This document shows, piece after piece, positions 8,857 to 17,688 of a stretch of 64,000 bases of DNA; positions within the stretch are counted from its first letter, which is position 1, and every line of letters starts with the position of its first letter. The translations under genes were made by a program, and so were the position numbers. Below the pieces are notes generated by a model. The model was not told the DNA's origin. It was given only the letters and a program-made list of their open reading frames with translations, and made no database searches. Source of the stretch: Sphingomonas colocasiae (lineage in GTDB: Bacteria > Pseudomonadota > Alphaproteobacteria > Sphingomonadales > Sphingomonadaceae); NCBI RefSeq assembly GCF_019880585.1, contig NZ_JAINVV010000003.1, positions 124,001 to 188,000 of the forward strand, given 5' to 3'.

Positions 8857-9726
8857 TCACCCCGCCGCCCGCTTTCGCGCCGGCGCTTTCCTGGGCGCCG
8901 CCTTCTTCGCCGCAGGCTTTTTCGCGGGCGCCTTCGCACCCGGTCGTTCGAGCGATTTCTTGAGTGCGGCCATCAGATCGACGACATTGGATCCGCTCGG
9001 GCGCGCCTCGTCCGGCTCCGCCGTGATCTTCCGGCCCTTGGCCTTGCGCTTGCGTTCGACCAGTGCGCGCACCGCATCGGTATAATGGTCGGTGAACTTC
9101 TTCGGATCGAAGGCCGCGCTTTTCTTCTCGATCAGGGTTTCGGCAAGATCGAGCAGTTCGGGATCGGCCTTCGCATCACCGATATCGCGAAAATAGCCCT
9201 GCGCCTTGTTGACTTCCTCGGCATAGCGCAATGTTTCCAGCACCATACCGCGCCCGCACGGCTTCAGGCTGACCACATATTCGCGCCCGCGCATCGCGAG
9301 CTGACCCAGCCCCACTTTCCTGCTGCGCTTCAGCGCCTCACGCAGCACCACATAGGCTTCCTCGGCCAGATCGTCGGCCGGCACCACGAAATAGGGCTTT
9401 TCGAAATAGAGCACGTCGATCTCGCTGGCATCGACGAACTGGACAAGCTCCAGAGTCTTGCGGCTTTCGAGCTTCACCGCGTCGATCTCGTCCTGTTCGA
9501 GCAGGACATAATCGCCCTTGGCGATCTCGAACCCCTTCATGATCTCGTCGGCATCGACCGGGCCGATACCGGGCACGACCTTTTCATATTTGATGCGCTT
9601 GCCCGAAGGCTCGTGGATCTGATGGAACGCGACCGTCGCGGTCGATTTGGTCGCCGGATAGATCTCGACCGGGATCGAAACCAGCGCGAGCCGGATCTGC
9701 CCCTGCCAATATGCGCGTGCCGCCAT
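8857..9726 (-). CDS. ku: Ku homodimeric DNA-end-binding protein of NHEJ
   Basis: 289 aa. The Ku core covers about 1-250, with the family start MAARAYWQGQIRLALVSIPVEIYPA and conserved KPYFVVP and LVLRE-like segments (YVVLREALKRS). The last ~30 residues are a Lys/Ala/Pro-rich tail (KAPAKKPAAKKAAPRK), typical of bacterial Ku proteins that bind DNA and recruit LigD. The gene lies upstream of ligD on the same strand. The 138 bases between ku and phaR (9727-9864) hold no gene. A short hairpin, GCTCCG-GTTAC-type (9731-9749), sits just before the ku start without a T-tract, and no clear promoter is seen. Confidence 0.96.
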   Translation of the reverse strand: MAARAYWQGQIRLALVSIPVEIYPATKSTATVAFHQIHEPSGKRIKYEKVVPGIGPVDADEIMKGFEIAKGDYVLLEQDEIDAVKLESRKTLELVQFVDASEIDVLYFEKPYFVVPADDLAEEAYVVLREALKRSRKVGLGQLAMRGREYVVSLKPCGRGMVLETLRYAEEVNKAQGYFRDIGDAKADPELLDLAETLIEKKSAAFDPKKFTDHYTDAVRALVERKRKAKGRKITAEPDEARPSGSNVVDLMAALKKSLERPGAKAPAKKPAAKKAAPRKAPARKRAAG

Positions 9727-9864
9727 ATGAAGCTCCGTCGTTACCGGAGCAGAATGAGCGACGGTGGGTGCGGGTTCCGAACTCGCCTGCGCCCCGGCGA
9801 AGCGGCTTCACCGCCCCGCCGTCCTTCATCACGAATTCGGCCGGCTCGGGCAGCCGAACGTCGG

Positions 9865-10410
9865 CTATTTGCCGAGCTTCTCGATCTTGTCCTTGAGACT
9901 GGCCAGTTCGGCCTTCAGCGCGTCGATCTCATCGTCCTTGCCCGCCGCTTCGGCGGGTTTCGCGGCGCCCGGCTTGAATGCGCTGGTGGCGGCTTCGAAC
10001 ATCGCCATGTTGCGCTTCGCCATTTCCGCGAACGGCCCGGCGCCGAACGCGCCTTCCACGGCGCTGCGGAACTGTTCCTGATTGCGGCGGAACGCCTCCA
10101 TCGAGGCTTCGAGATAGCCCGGCACCACCGCCTGCATCGAATCGCCGTACATCGAGATGAGCTGGCGGAGGAAGTTGACGGGCAGCATCGCCTGGCCGCG
10201 CTGTTCCTCTTCCATGATGATCTGGGTGAGGACGCTGTGCGTGATATCCTCTTCGGTCTTGGCGTCCAGAACCTTGAACTCGCGATTCTCGCGAACCATC
10301 GCCGCCAGATGCTCAAGCGTGATATAGCTCGACGTGTCGGTATTATAGAGCCGACGATTGGCGTATTTCTTGATGATGACGATGCCGTCGGCGGCTGCGT
10401 TCTTCTTCAT
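9865..10410 (-). CDS. phaR: Polyhydroxyalkanoate synthesis repressor PhaR
   Basis: 181 aa DNA- and PHA-binding regulator. The N-terminal PHB/PHA accumulation regulator domain is plain: IIKKYANRRLYNTDTSSYITL at about 12-32. A PHB-accumulation middle region follows (LPVNFLRQLISMYGDSMQ). The C-terminus is an Ala/Pro linker and a predicted coiled coil (IDALKAELASLKDKIEKLG). I chose the ATG at 10410 because it begins at the conserved domain. An in-frame ATG at 10431 would run towards the divergent phaC-like start at 10436. Only 25 bases separate the two starts, so control elements for both must overlap the coding regions. PhaR proteins usually repress phasin and PHA genes and are titrated by PHA granules. 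Confidence 0.93.
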   Translation of the reverse strand: MKKNAAADGIVIIKKYANRRLYNTDTSSYITLEHLAAMVRENREFKVLDAKTEEDITHSVLTQIIMEEEQRGQAMLPVNFLRQLISMYGDSMQAVVPGYLEASMEAFRRNQEQFRSAVEGAFGAGPFAEMAKRNMAMFEAATSAFKPGAAKPAEAAGKDDEIDALKAELASLKDKIEKLGK

Positions 10411-10435
10411 GGTCTGGAGCATCCCCCGCAAGACA

Positions 10436-11497
10436 ATGGCTCACCCTGCACCATTTGATGCCGCACCGCAACACGGGCCACGCCCCTTGCCGCTGTTCCT
10501 GGAGTTGCTGCGCAGCGAAACCGCAGCATCGCCCGATCGCGCTGCGGCGGCGATCAAGGGCCTGAAGGCGTATCAACATGCGCCCCGTGCCGATCGCGGG
10601 CCGCCCATGCCCGTCGCCGCGCGGATCGGCCGCGCCTGCCTGCGCGATTATGGCGGCACCGGCCGCCCCGTCGTCTTCGTCCCCTCGCTGATCAATCCGC
10701 CTTTCGTGCTCGATCTCTCGCCGGACAATTCGCTGCTGCGCTGGATCGCCGGTCAGGGGATCAGGCCGCTGTTGCTCGACTGGGGCGCTCCCTTGCCCGA
10801 GGAAAGCGGGATGGGGATCGCCGGCCATGTCGAAACGCTATTGCTGCCGCTTCTCGACGCGCTTGGCGAAAATGCGGCGCTGGTCGGCTATTGCCTGGGC
10901 GGCACCATGGCGGTGGCGGCAGCGGCGCTGCGGCCGGTCACAGGCCTCGCGCTGATCGCCGCGCCCTGGCATTTTTCCGGTTTCCCACAGGGCGCACGCA
11001 ATGACATGACGTCACTCTGGGAAAGCGCAAAACCGACGTGCGAGACGCTCGGCTACCTGCCGATGGAGATCCTGCAGACCGCCTTCTGGAAACTCGATCC
11101 GGGCCGTACCATCGGCAAATACGAGCGCTTCGCTCTGCTCGATCCGGAGTCGGCGGAAGCACGCGCCTTTGTTGCGCTGGAGGATTGGGCCAATGCTGGC
11201 GCGCCGCTGACATATGAAGCCGGGCGCGAGGCGTTCGAGGATCTGTTCGCGGCCGACCTTCCCGGCGCCGGCCGCTGGCAAGTGACCGGCAAGACGATCG
11301 ATCCGGCCCGCCTCTCCTGCCCGTTGCTCGATCTGGTTTCACTCAGCGACCGCATCGTCCCCGCCGCGTCCTCGACCGGACTCGACACGCGAATCGAATT
11401 GAGCGCCGGCCATGTCGGCATGGTCGTCGGCAGCCGCGCCAGAGCCCAGCTTTGGGAGCCGCTCGCCGCCTGGCTTTCGCACTTGCACAATCGTTGA
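10436..11497 (+). CDS. PHA synthase-like alpha/beta hydrolase (short, class III PhaC-like)
   Basis: 353 aa. The lipase-like box of PHA synthases is GYCLGG with the nucleophile Cys153. The probable acid is Asp305 (SLSDRIVP) and the base His326 (SAGHVGMV). The length matches class III PhaC (~355 aa) rather than class I (~590 aa), but no phaE is adjacent. The gene is divergent from phaR and followed 36 bases later by the thiolase gene phaA, which would supply acetoacetyl-CoA. phaB is not in the window. A role in PHA polymerisation is likely. A PHA-related hydrolase is the alternative. Confidence 0.78.
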   Translation: MAHPAPFDAAPQHGPRPLPLFLELLRSETAASPDRAAAAIKGLKAYQHAPRADRGPPMPVAARIGRACLRDYGGTGRPVVFVPSLINPPFVLDLSPDNSLLRWIAGQGIRPLLLDWGAPLPEESGMGIAGHVETLLLPLLDALGENAALVGYCLGGTMAVAAAALRPVTGLALIAAPWHFSGFPQGARNDMTSLWESAKPTCETLGYLPMEILQTAFWKLDPGRTIGKYERFALLDPESAEARAFVALEDWANAGAPLTYEAGREAFEDLFAADLPGAGRWQVTGKTIDPARLSCPLLDLVSLSDRIVPAASSTGLDTRIELSAGHVGMVVGSRARAQLWEPLAAWLSHLHNR

Positions 11498-11533
11498 TAG
11501 ATTGCCGGAAACCTCTTCCACCGGAGATTTCCA

Positions 11534-12706
11534 ATGACCGATATCGTGATCACCGCGGCCAAGCGCACGCCCGTGGGCAGCTTTCTGGGCGCATTCGGAT
11601 CGGTGCCGGCGCATGAACTGGGCCGGATCGCGATCGAGGCCGCTCTGGCGCAGGCCGGCGTCGACGCCGCCGACGTCTCCGAAGTCATCATGGGTCAGGT
11701 GCTGACCGCCGCGCAGGGCCAGAACCCGGCACGTCAGGCATCGATGGCGGCAGGTATCCCCAAGGAAGTGCCCGCCTGGGGCGTCAATCAGGTCTGCGGA
11801 TCGGGGCTGCGCGCGGTCGCGCTCGGCGTACAGGCGATCGCCAATGGCGATGCGAGCATCGTCGTAGCGGGCGGACAGGAAAGCATGTCGCTTTCCAACC
11901 ATGCCCAGGCGCTGCGCGCGGGGCAGAAGATGGGCGCGGTGTCGCTGGTCGATACCATGATCACCGACGGGCTGACCGACGCCTTCAACAATTATCATAT
12001 GGGCATCACCGCCGAGAATGTCGCCGAGCAATGCCAGGTGACGCGCGAGCAGCAGGATGCGTTCGCCGTCCGCTCGCAGACGCTCGCGTCGGCGGCGCGC
12101 GCCGCCGGCCGCTTCGCCGACGAGATCGCGCCGGTGACGGTCAAGGGCCGCAAGGGCGACACCGTCGTCGATCGCGACGAGTATATTCGCGACGGCGCGA
12201 CGATCGAAGCAATGGCTGGCCTCAAGCCCGCTTTCAAGAAGGATGGTTCGGTGACCGCCGCCAATGCCAGCGGGATCAATGACGGTGCTGCGGCGATCGT
12301 GCTCATGACGCGCGAGGAAGCCGAGAAGCGCGGCGCCAGGGTGCTGGCGCGGATCGCAAGCTGGGCGTCTGCCGGCGTCGATCCGGCGGTGATGGGCCTG
12401 GGCCCGGTGCCCGCGACCAGGAGGGCGCTGGAAAAGGCGGGCTGGAGCGTCGGCGACCTCGACCTGATCGAGGCCAATGAAGCCTTCGCCGCCCAGGCGC
12501 TGGCGGTGGGCAAGGAACTGGGGCTCGATCCCGAGAAGGTGAACGTCAATGGCGGCGCGATCGCGATCGGCCATCCGATCGGTGCCTCCGGTGCGCGCGT
12601 GTTGACGACGCTGCTCTACGAGATGGAACGCCGCGACGCGAAGAAGGGCCTGGCGACCCTGTGCATCGGTGGCGGCATGGGCATCGCCATGTGCGTCGAA
12701 CGCTGA
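11534..12706 (+). CDS. phaA: Acetyl-CoA C-acetyltransferase (biosynthetic thiolase)
   Basis: 390 aa thiolase that condenses two acetyl-CoA to acetoacetyl-CoA. The active-site triad is visible: Cys88 in [11 protein letters not shown], His347 in [14 protein letters not shown], and Cys377 in [10 protein letters not shown]. Length and motifs fit PhaA/AtoB rather than the FadA group. An SD-like GGAGA lies upstream of the ATG (CACCGGAGATTTCCA). The gene stands downstream of a PhaC-like gene, so a role in PHB precursor supply is the simplest reading. A terminator hairpin follows at 12711. Confidence 0.94.
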   Translation: MTDIVITAAKRTPVGSFLGAFGSVPAHELGRIAIEAALAQAGVDAADVSEVIMGQVLTAAQGQNPARQASMAAGIPKEVPAWGVNQVCGSGLRAVALGVQAIANGDASIVVAGGQESMSLSNHAQALRAGQKMGAVSLVDTMITDGLTDAFNNYHMGITAENVAEQCQVTREQQDAFAVRSQTLASAARAAGRFADEIAPVTVKGRKGDTVVDRDEYIRDGATIEAMAGLKPAFKKDGSVTAANASGINDGAAAIVLMTREEAEKRGARVLARIASWASAGVDPAVMGLGPVPATRRALEKAGWSVGDLDLIEANEAFAAQALAVGKELGLDPEKVNVNGGAIAIGHPIGASGARVLTTLLYEMERRDAKKGLATLCIGGGMGIAMCVER

Positions 12707-12710
12707 ACCG

Positions 12711-12745
12711 GATTGGTGGGCGTGCGGAGCGCGCGCCCACCAATC
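12711..12745. terminator. Bidirectional hairpin between phaA and alr
   Basis: A perfect 12-bp stem, GATTGGTGGGCG (12711-12722) and CGCCCACCAATC (12734-12745), has an 11-base loop. It lies 4 bases after the phaA stop and 30 bases after the end of the convergent alr gene. There is no T-tract on either side, so it is either a Rho-independent terminator of weak type or a 3' stability hairpin. Confidence 0.6.
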
Positions 12746-12775
12746 ACGATGACGCATCAATCCGGTGTTTAGGTC

Positions 12776-13831
12776 CTAGGACCAGACCCGCGCATAACGC
12801 TGGCCCAGCCCGGTCAGCAGTTCATATTGCGAAAGCCCCGAACGCATCGCGGCATCGGGCAGGTCGTAGCCGATCTCCACCCAGTCGCCTTCGTGCAGGT
12901 CCGAACAGGTGTCGATGCAGATCGCGGTCAGATCCATCGAGACGCGGCCGATCACCGGCAATTCATGCCCGCCCGCCAGCGCATAGCCTGTGCCGGAGAA
13001 ACAGCGCAGATAGCCATCCGCATAGCCCAGGTTGAGGATCGCCAGTTCCATCGCGCGCGTCGCCCGGAAGGTACCGTTATATCCCACCATATCGCCCGCG
13101 GCGACGCGGCGGCGCTGCAGGATCTGGGTTTCGATCGCCACGACCTGACGGATATCGCCTGCCGCCTCCATGCGCGGAACGCCGCCATAAAGCGCGATGC
13201 CGGGCCGCGTCAGATCGAGGGCATAGCTATCGCCCAGGCAGATACCCGCGCTGTTGGCGACGCTCAGACGCCGGGCGCTGGTCTTGCCACGCAGATCGGT
13301 CAGGGCGTCGCGCTGGAGCCCGTTCACCGGCAGATCCTCGTCCGCGCTGGCGAGATGCGTCATCAGCGTCTCGATCTCCAGCCCGTCGAGCAACCCGCTC
13401 GCCACATCGGCCACCGACACGCCCAGGCGGTTCATGCCCGTATCGACCATAACGTCGCATGCGCCGCCGCCCGCCTCGCGCCAGCGGCGGACCTGCTCGG
13501 GCGTGTTGAGCACCGGCCGTGCGCGTGATCCGACGGCAAAGGCCATGTCGTCGGCACGCACACCGTGCAGAACCGAGAGCGCCGCGCCATCGATCACCGG
13601 CAGGAGCGCCTGCGCCTCCGCCCAGGTTGCGACGAAGAAGTCGCGGCACCCGGCATCGGCAAGCCTTATGGCCACTTCGCGCGCGCCCAGCCCGTACCCA
13701 TTGGCCTTCAATGCCGCGCCGCACGCGGCCGAACCGCTGCGCGCGTCCAGCCAGCGCCAATTGCCGACCAGTGCATCGCCATCCAGGCGGATGCGCAATG
13801 GAGCGGAAATCTCGATCGTCGGCACGGACAT
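12776..13831 (-). CDS. alr: Alanine racemase
   Basis: 351 aa PLP enzyme interconverting L- and D-alanine. The PLP lysine is Lys42 in LKANGYGLGA. Family segments follow: MVDTGMNRLGV, THLASADED, SVANSAGI, RPGIALYGG, the second catalytic Tyr in MVGYNGTFRA, and IGRVSMDLTAI. The ATG at 13831 overlaps the stop of the upstream MHS transporter by one base (TGATG), so translation is coupled. With the amidohydrolase at 15499-17124 it forms a three-gene minus-strand operon. This context suggests a catabolic or D-amino-acid role (DadX-like) rather than, or in addition to, cell-wall supply. Confidence 0.93.
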   Translation of the reverse strand: MSVPTIEISAPLRIRLDGDALVGNWRWLDARSGSAACGAALKANGYGLGAREVAIRLADAGCRDFFVATWAEAQALLPVIDGAALSVLHGVRADDMAFAVGSRARPVLNTPEQVRRWREAGGGACDVMVDTGMNRLGVSVADVASGLLDGLEIETLMTHLASADEDLPVNGLQRDALTDLRGKTSARRLSVANSAGICLGDSYALDLTRPGIALYGGVPRMEAAGDIRQVVAIETQILQRRRVAAGDMVGYNGTFRATRAMELAILNLGYADGYLRCFSGTGYALAGGHELPVIGRVSMDLTAICIDTCSDLHEGDWVEIGYDLPDAAMRSGLSQYELLTGLGQRYARVWS

Positions 13832-15438
13832 CAGTCGTCCCGCCCTGCAGTGTCGAGGTTCAAGCGTGTCGTCTCCGGCAACCAGAATATCGCGACGACG
13901 AGCGCCACCAGCGTCACCGAAAAGGTGTACCAGAGCCCGGAATAGGGATCGCCCGTCCGTGCCACGATATACTGGCTGATCACCGGCAGGAAACCGCCGA
14001 AATATCCAGTTCCGATGTGATAGGGGATTGACATCGAACTGTAGCGGATCCGCGCGGGGAAAAACTCCGCCATGCATGCCGCCATCGGGCCGAACGTCAG
14101 GCCAGACAATGCCGACAGCACGAGAATTCCAAGCACCATCAATGCCATATTGCCGTGCGACGGCCGTACCTTGTCGAAACTGTAGCCGGCGGCGTTCAAC
14201 GCCGCGTCGAGCCCCGCAGGGCTCGTATCGGCGACCGCCACGCCGCCGATGCTGACGCCGACTATGCTCGCATCGACCGTCGAATAATGCACGCCCTTGC
14301 GCGAGAGATGGTCGAGCAGCTTGCCGCATTCGTCGGCCTGCGCCTTCGCGAAGGGATCATAGGCGCAATCCCGGCCCGCGACGACGACCGGCGCGGCACG
14401 CGACGCCTGCGCCATTTGCGGATTGGCGGCGCCGCCGATCAGTTTGAACAGCGGAAAGAGCAGCAGCAACGTCAGGACGTAACCGATGATGATCGGCTTT
14501 TTGCGGCCGATCCTGTCCGACAGCCAGCCGAACAATATGAACCAGAACAGCCCCGACATCGCGCCGATGCCGACGATGATCTGCGCGGTGCGATCATCGA
14601 CCTTCATCGCATTCTGGACGAAATAGAGCACCTGGAACAGCGCGGTGTACCAGATGACGGTGACGCCCGCGGCAAGGCCGAACAGCGCGACCAGGATCCG
14701 CTTCATATTGCCCGGATGGGTGAAGCTTTCCTTCAGCGGATTGCTCGAAACCTGCCCGGCCGCCTTCATTGCCTGGAAAACCGGGCTTTCCGAAAGCTTG
14801 AGCCGCATCCACAGCGAAATGCCGAGCAGCAGCAGCGAAACGATGAAGGGAATCCGCCAGCCCCACGCTTCCCAGTTCTCGGGGCCGACCACGGCCTGGG
14901 TACCGAGCACCACCGCCAGGCTGAGCGCGAACCCGCCGGAAACGCTCGCCTGAATAAAACTTGTGAAGAAGCCGCGTTTGCCGTTCGGCGCATGTTCGGC
15001 GACATAGATCGCGGCGCCGCCATATTCCCCGCCCAGCGCCAGCCCCTGCAGAATGCGCAGCGCGAGCAGGATCACGGGCGCCCCCAGGCCGATGCTGGCG
15101 GCCGACGGCACGAATCCGATCGCGGCCGTGGCCAGCCCCATCATCGTGATGGTGACGAGGAACGTGTATTTTCGGCCCAGCCGGTCGCCCAGATAGCCGA
15201 AGAGAATGGCGCCCAGCGGCCGGAAGCCGAAACCGATGGCGAAGCCGAGCAGCGACAGGATCAGTTCGATCGTCGGGTTGCCGGTGGGAAAGAAGGTGCG
15301 GCCGATGATGGCGGCAAGCGTGCCGTAGATGAAGAAATCATACCATTCGAACACGGTGCCGAGCGTGGAGGCGGCGATGACCAGCCGAATCTCCTTGCGC
15401 GTCGGTTCCCGCACGCCTTCAACCGCGATGCTTGCCAT
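13831..15438 (-). CDS. MFS transporter, metabolite:H+ symporter (MHS) family
   Basis: 535 aa inner-membrane symporter. The MHS start GTVFEWYDFFIYG is at about 27-39 and the MFS loop motif GYLGDRLGRKYTF near 81-93. A second copy, WLSDRIGRKKPI, is near 305. Twelve hydrophobic segments can be counted. An extra hydrophilic stretch of about 80 residues (from VVVAGRDCAYDP to DKVRPSHG, encoded ~14150-14400) interrupts the C-terminal half and is probably periplasmic. It lies between an amidohydrolase gene and alr on one strand, so an amino acid or acyl-amino acid is a plausible substrate. The substrate cannot be assigned from the sequence. Confidence 0.9.
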   Translation of the reverse strand: MASIAVEGVREPTRKEIRLVIAASTLGTVFEWYDFFIYGTLAAIIGRTFFPTGNPTIELILSLLGFAIGFGFRPLGAILFGYLGDRLGRKYTFLVTITMMGLATAAIGFVPSAASIGLGAPVILLALRILQGLALGGEYGGAAIYVAEHAPNGKRGFFTSFIQASVSGGFALSLAVVLGTQAVVGPENWEAWGWRIPFIVSLLLLGISLWMRLKLSESPVFQAMKAAGQVSSNPLKESFTHPGNMKRILVALFGLAAGVTVIWYTALFQVLYFVQNAMKVDDRTAQIIVGIGAMSGLFWFILFGWLSDRIGRKKPIIIGYVLTLLLLFPLFKLIGGAANPQMAQASRAAPVVVAGRDCAYDPFAKAQADECGKLLDHLSRKGVHYSTVDASIVGVSIGGVAVADTSPAGLDAALNAAGYSFDKVRPSHGNMALMVLGILVLSALSGLTFGPMAACMAEFFPARIRYSSMSIPYHIGTGYFGGFLPVISQYIVARTGDPYSGLWYTFSVTLVALVVAIFWLPETTRLNLDTAGRDD

Positions 15439-15498
15439 TCCGCCCCCATTTGCCGCCGGAATGCGCCGGACGCCCCCGACGCACTCCGACCCGGTCCC

Positions 15499-17124
15499 TT
15501 ACTGGCCCCCGTCGCCCGTGCCTTTCGCCACGTCAGCCTTGGTCAGCGTCGGCCACTTTATGCCAAGCTGCTCAAGATAGGTACCGTAACGTTCGGGCTG
15601 ATAATAATATTTGCTGAGCTCGGGCTTGAAGCGCGCCATGATGTCGGCGTTGAGTTCGAGTGCCGGCTTGTCGGTCGCGCTGATCATCGACACATATTTC
15701 TGGTTCTTGGTCTGGACGTCGGTGAAATAGGCCTTGGACGCCTTGAGCAGTTCCGGCTTCGTCAGCAGGTCGATCATCGTCATCGCCATCACCTTCGCGC
15801 CGGCGACCACGCCCTTGTGCGCGATCGGCGTCGCCATCGCGATCGCGTTGGACCAGTTGTGCCCCGGAAGGCCGGGGATGTTCGACGGATAGCCGATCGT
15901 GATCGTCGGCACCGTCCAGGCGACATCGCCGATATCGTCCGATCCGCCGCTCGGCGGATTCTCGACGGGCGGTTTCAGGTCCTCGATCTTCGTCGCCAGC
16001 CCCTCGACCTTCTCCGCCTTGAGATTGGTCTGAACCGCCTTGGCGAACGCCTGATCGTCGGCGCTCCATTGCGGCAGACCCACCATCCTGATGTTCGCAT
16101 AGGCGGCCTCGGCCATCGGCTTGTTGAAATGGCGCGGCGCGGCGGTGCCCAGGATCCGCCGTGTGACCGTGGTGTCGGTCATCTTCGCGGCGGCATCCGC
16201 GATGGTGTTGCCGATCTCGAAATTCTTCTTGATGCCGTCGAAGCCGATCTCGCGGAAATAGAACCAGATCGAGGCGCGTTGCGGCACGACATTGGGCTGG
16301 TCGCCGCCATCGGTGATCACATAGTGCGAGCGCTGCTCGGGACGGAGATGCTCGCGGCGGAAATCCCAGCCCGTGCCCATCAGCATGACGCCGTCGAGCG
16401 CGGACTTGCCGCGCCAGGGCGCCCCGGCGGAGTGGGCGCTTTCGCCCGAAAAAGTATATTCGACCGAGACCAGCCCGGTGCCGCCGGGCTGCCCATAAGC
16501 GGTGCCGAGATTGTTGCTGACATGGGTGAAGAGCACGGCATCGACATCCTTGAACACGCCGTCGCGCACGAAATAGGCCTTGCCGGCCAGAAGTTCCTCC
16601 GCAACGCCCGGCCAGAGCACCAGCGTTCCAGCGATATTCTCCTTCTGCATCAACTCCTTGACTGCGAGAGCCGCGACGATGTTGACGGCCTGGCCGCTAT
16701 TGTGGCCCTCGCCATGGCCGGGGCCGCCGGGCACCATCGGATCATGCCAGGGGATGCCGGGCTTCTGCGAGGCCTTGGGAATGCCGTCGATATCGCTGCC
16801 GACCGCGATCACCGGGCCGCCGCTGCCATGCGTCCAGCGCGCGACCCAGCCGGTGGGCAGGCCGGAAACGCCCCGTTCGACGGTGAAGCCCTCCTTTTCG
16901 AGCAGTTCGGTCAGATAGCGGCTGGTTTCGGTTTCATGCAGGCCGAGTTCGGCGAAGCTGAAAACCGAGTCATTGACCACCTGCGCCAGCTTGGCGCGCG
17001 CCTCGACGCCCGAGATCGCCCGCGCCTTGAGCCCGCTTGGCTTCGACTGGGCGGACGCGGCAGCCGGCAACCCCGCCGCACAGGCAATTGCGATCAATCC
17101 GTGAATCAGTCGAGCGCCACGCAT
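15499..17124 (-). CDS. Exported M20D-type amidohydrolase (AbgB-like)
   Basis: 541 aa with a signal peptide (to AASAQS, about residue 26). The zinc-hydrolase fold is of the AbgB / aminoacylase group: SFAELGLHETETSRYL at the start, GPGHGEGHNSG for metal binding, WPGVAEELLAGKAYFVRDG with the catalytic Glu, a dimerisation insert with SGESAHSAGAPWRG, and a C-terminal PGHNWSN. The family hydrolyses amides such as p-aminobenzoyl-glutamate or acyl-amino acids. It heads an operon with an MHS transporter and alr. An exported amidohydrolase plus transporter plus racemase suggests capture of an amino acid from a conjugate. Confidence 0.9.
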   Translation of the reverse strand: MRGARLIHGLIAIACAAGLPAAASAQSKPSGLKARAISGVEARAKLAQVVNDSVFSFAELGLHETETSRYLTELLEKEGFTVERGVSGLPTGWVARWTHGSGGPVIAVGSDIDGIPKASQKPGIPWHDPMVPGGPGHGEGHNSGQAVNIVAALAVKELMQKENIAGTLVLWPGVAEELLAGKAYFVRDGVFKDVDAVLFTHVSNNLGTAYGQPGGTGLVSVEYTFSGESAHSAGAPWRGKSALDGVMLMGTGWDFRREHLRPEQRSHYVITDGGDQPNVVPQRASIWFYFREIGFDGIKKNFEIGNTIADAAAKMTDTTVTRRILGTAAPRHFNKPMAEAAYANIRMVGLPQWSADDQAFAKAVQTNLKAEKVEGLATKIEDLKPPVENPPSGGSDDIGDVAWTVPTITIGYPSNIPGLPGHNWSNAIAMATPIAHKGVVAGAKVMAMTMIDLLTKPELLKASKAYFTDVQTKNQKYVSMISATDKPALELNADIMARFKPELSKYYYQPERYGTYLEQLGIKWPTLTKADVAKGTGDGGQ

Positions 17125-17220
17125 AATTCCCCCTCATTTTTCAAAATCGGAAAGATGCATTGCTATGCCGCAATCGCGGGAGCCGCAATGGGCACGTGCC
17201 CAACTTTAGAGTCCGTATGG

Positions 17221-17346
17221 AAATGTGCGGAAGAGCACATTTCCAGCACCGCACCAGCCCGCTCCCCCACCCGGCCTCCCAACGGCAGTATCTTCTGGGA
17301 GGCCGGGTGGGGGAGCGGGCTGGTGCGGCAATGCGCCAAAGGCGCA
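17221..17346. repeat. Cluster of three nested/adjacent inverted repeats
   Basis: The gap between the amidohydrolase start (17124) and the gdx stop (17362) holds three hairpins. The first is AAATGTGC / GCACATTT (17221-17228 and 17235-17242). The second is a perfect 33-bp stem (17249-17281 and 17296-17328, loop 14 bases) whose arm contains CCCGCTCCCCCACCCGGCC. The third is ATGCGCC-AAA-GGCGCAT (17330-17346). The long stem looks like a mobile palindromic element. No transposase or target-site duplication was seen. It could terminate gdx transcripts. The remaining bases 17125-17220 hold no gene. Confidence 0.85.
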
Positions 17347-17361
17347 TTTCAAAACAGACTG

Positions 17362-17685
17362 TTACGCTGATGGCGTGGAGAGTTTCATCACGACAAGGCC
17401 GGTGACGATCAGTACCGCCGCGAAAATGCGGCCGGCGCCGGCCTGTTCGCCGAGCAGCACGATTCCGAGCACGAACGCGCCGAGCGCACCGATCCCGGTC
17501 CAGACGGTATAGGCGGTACCCAGCGGCAGCGTGCGCATCGCCATCGACAACAGCCCGAAACTGGCGATCATCGCGACGATGGTGACGGCGGTGGGCCCGG
17601 GGCGGCTGAAACCCTCGGAGAGCTTCATCGAATAAGCCCAGACGATCTCGAGCAAACCCGCAAGCAATAGAATAAACCAGGCCAT
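17362..17685 (-). CDS. gdx: SMR-family guanidinium exporter (Gdx/SugE)
   Basis: 107 aa small multidrug resistance protein with four hydrophobic helices. The essential glutamate is at position 13 (AGLLEIVWAYSMKLS), the position used for guanidinium/proton exchange in Gdx proteins. GTAYTVWTGIGALGAF in helix 3 is the SugE/Gdx signature. The ATG at 17685 has a strong ribosome site, AAGGAGG (minus strand, 17692-17698). The leader directly upstream can fold as a guanidine-II (mini-ykkC) riboswitch, which supports guanidinium as the natural substrate. The gene is transcribed alone. Confidence 0.92.
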   Translation of the reverse strand: MAWFILLLAGLLEIVWAYSMKLSEGFSRPGPTAVTIVAMIASFGLLSMAMRTLPLGTAYTVWTGIGALGAFVLGIVLLGEQAGAGRIFAAVLIVTGLVVMKLSTPSA

Positions 17686-17688
17686 GGC

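Noticed and set aside
9584-9832. Possible small minus-strand gene overlapping the ku start (82 codons)
   Set aside because: Its second half is out of frame within the ku coding region, it has no known domain, and no clear ribosome site was seen before its ATG.
17249-17328. Transposon or insertion sequence at the 33-bp inverted repeat
   Set aside because: No transposase frame and no target-site duplication could be seen, so it is recorded only as an inverted repeat.
14155-17370. 1071-codon open frame on the plus strand
   Set aside because: It runs across two well-identified minus-strand genes (MHS transporter, amidohydrolase) and their gap. Composition and lack of motifs show it is a shadow.
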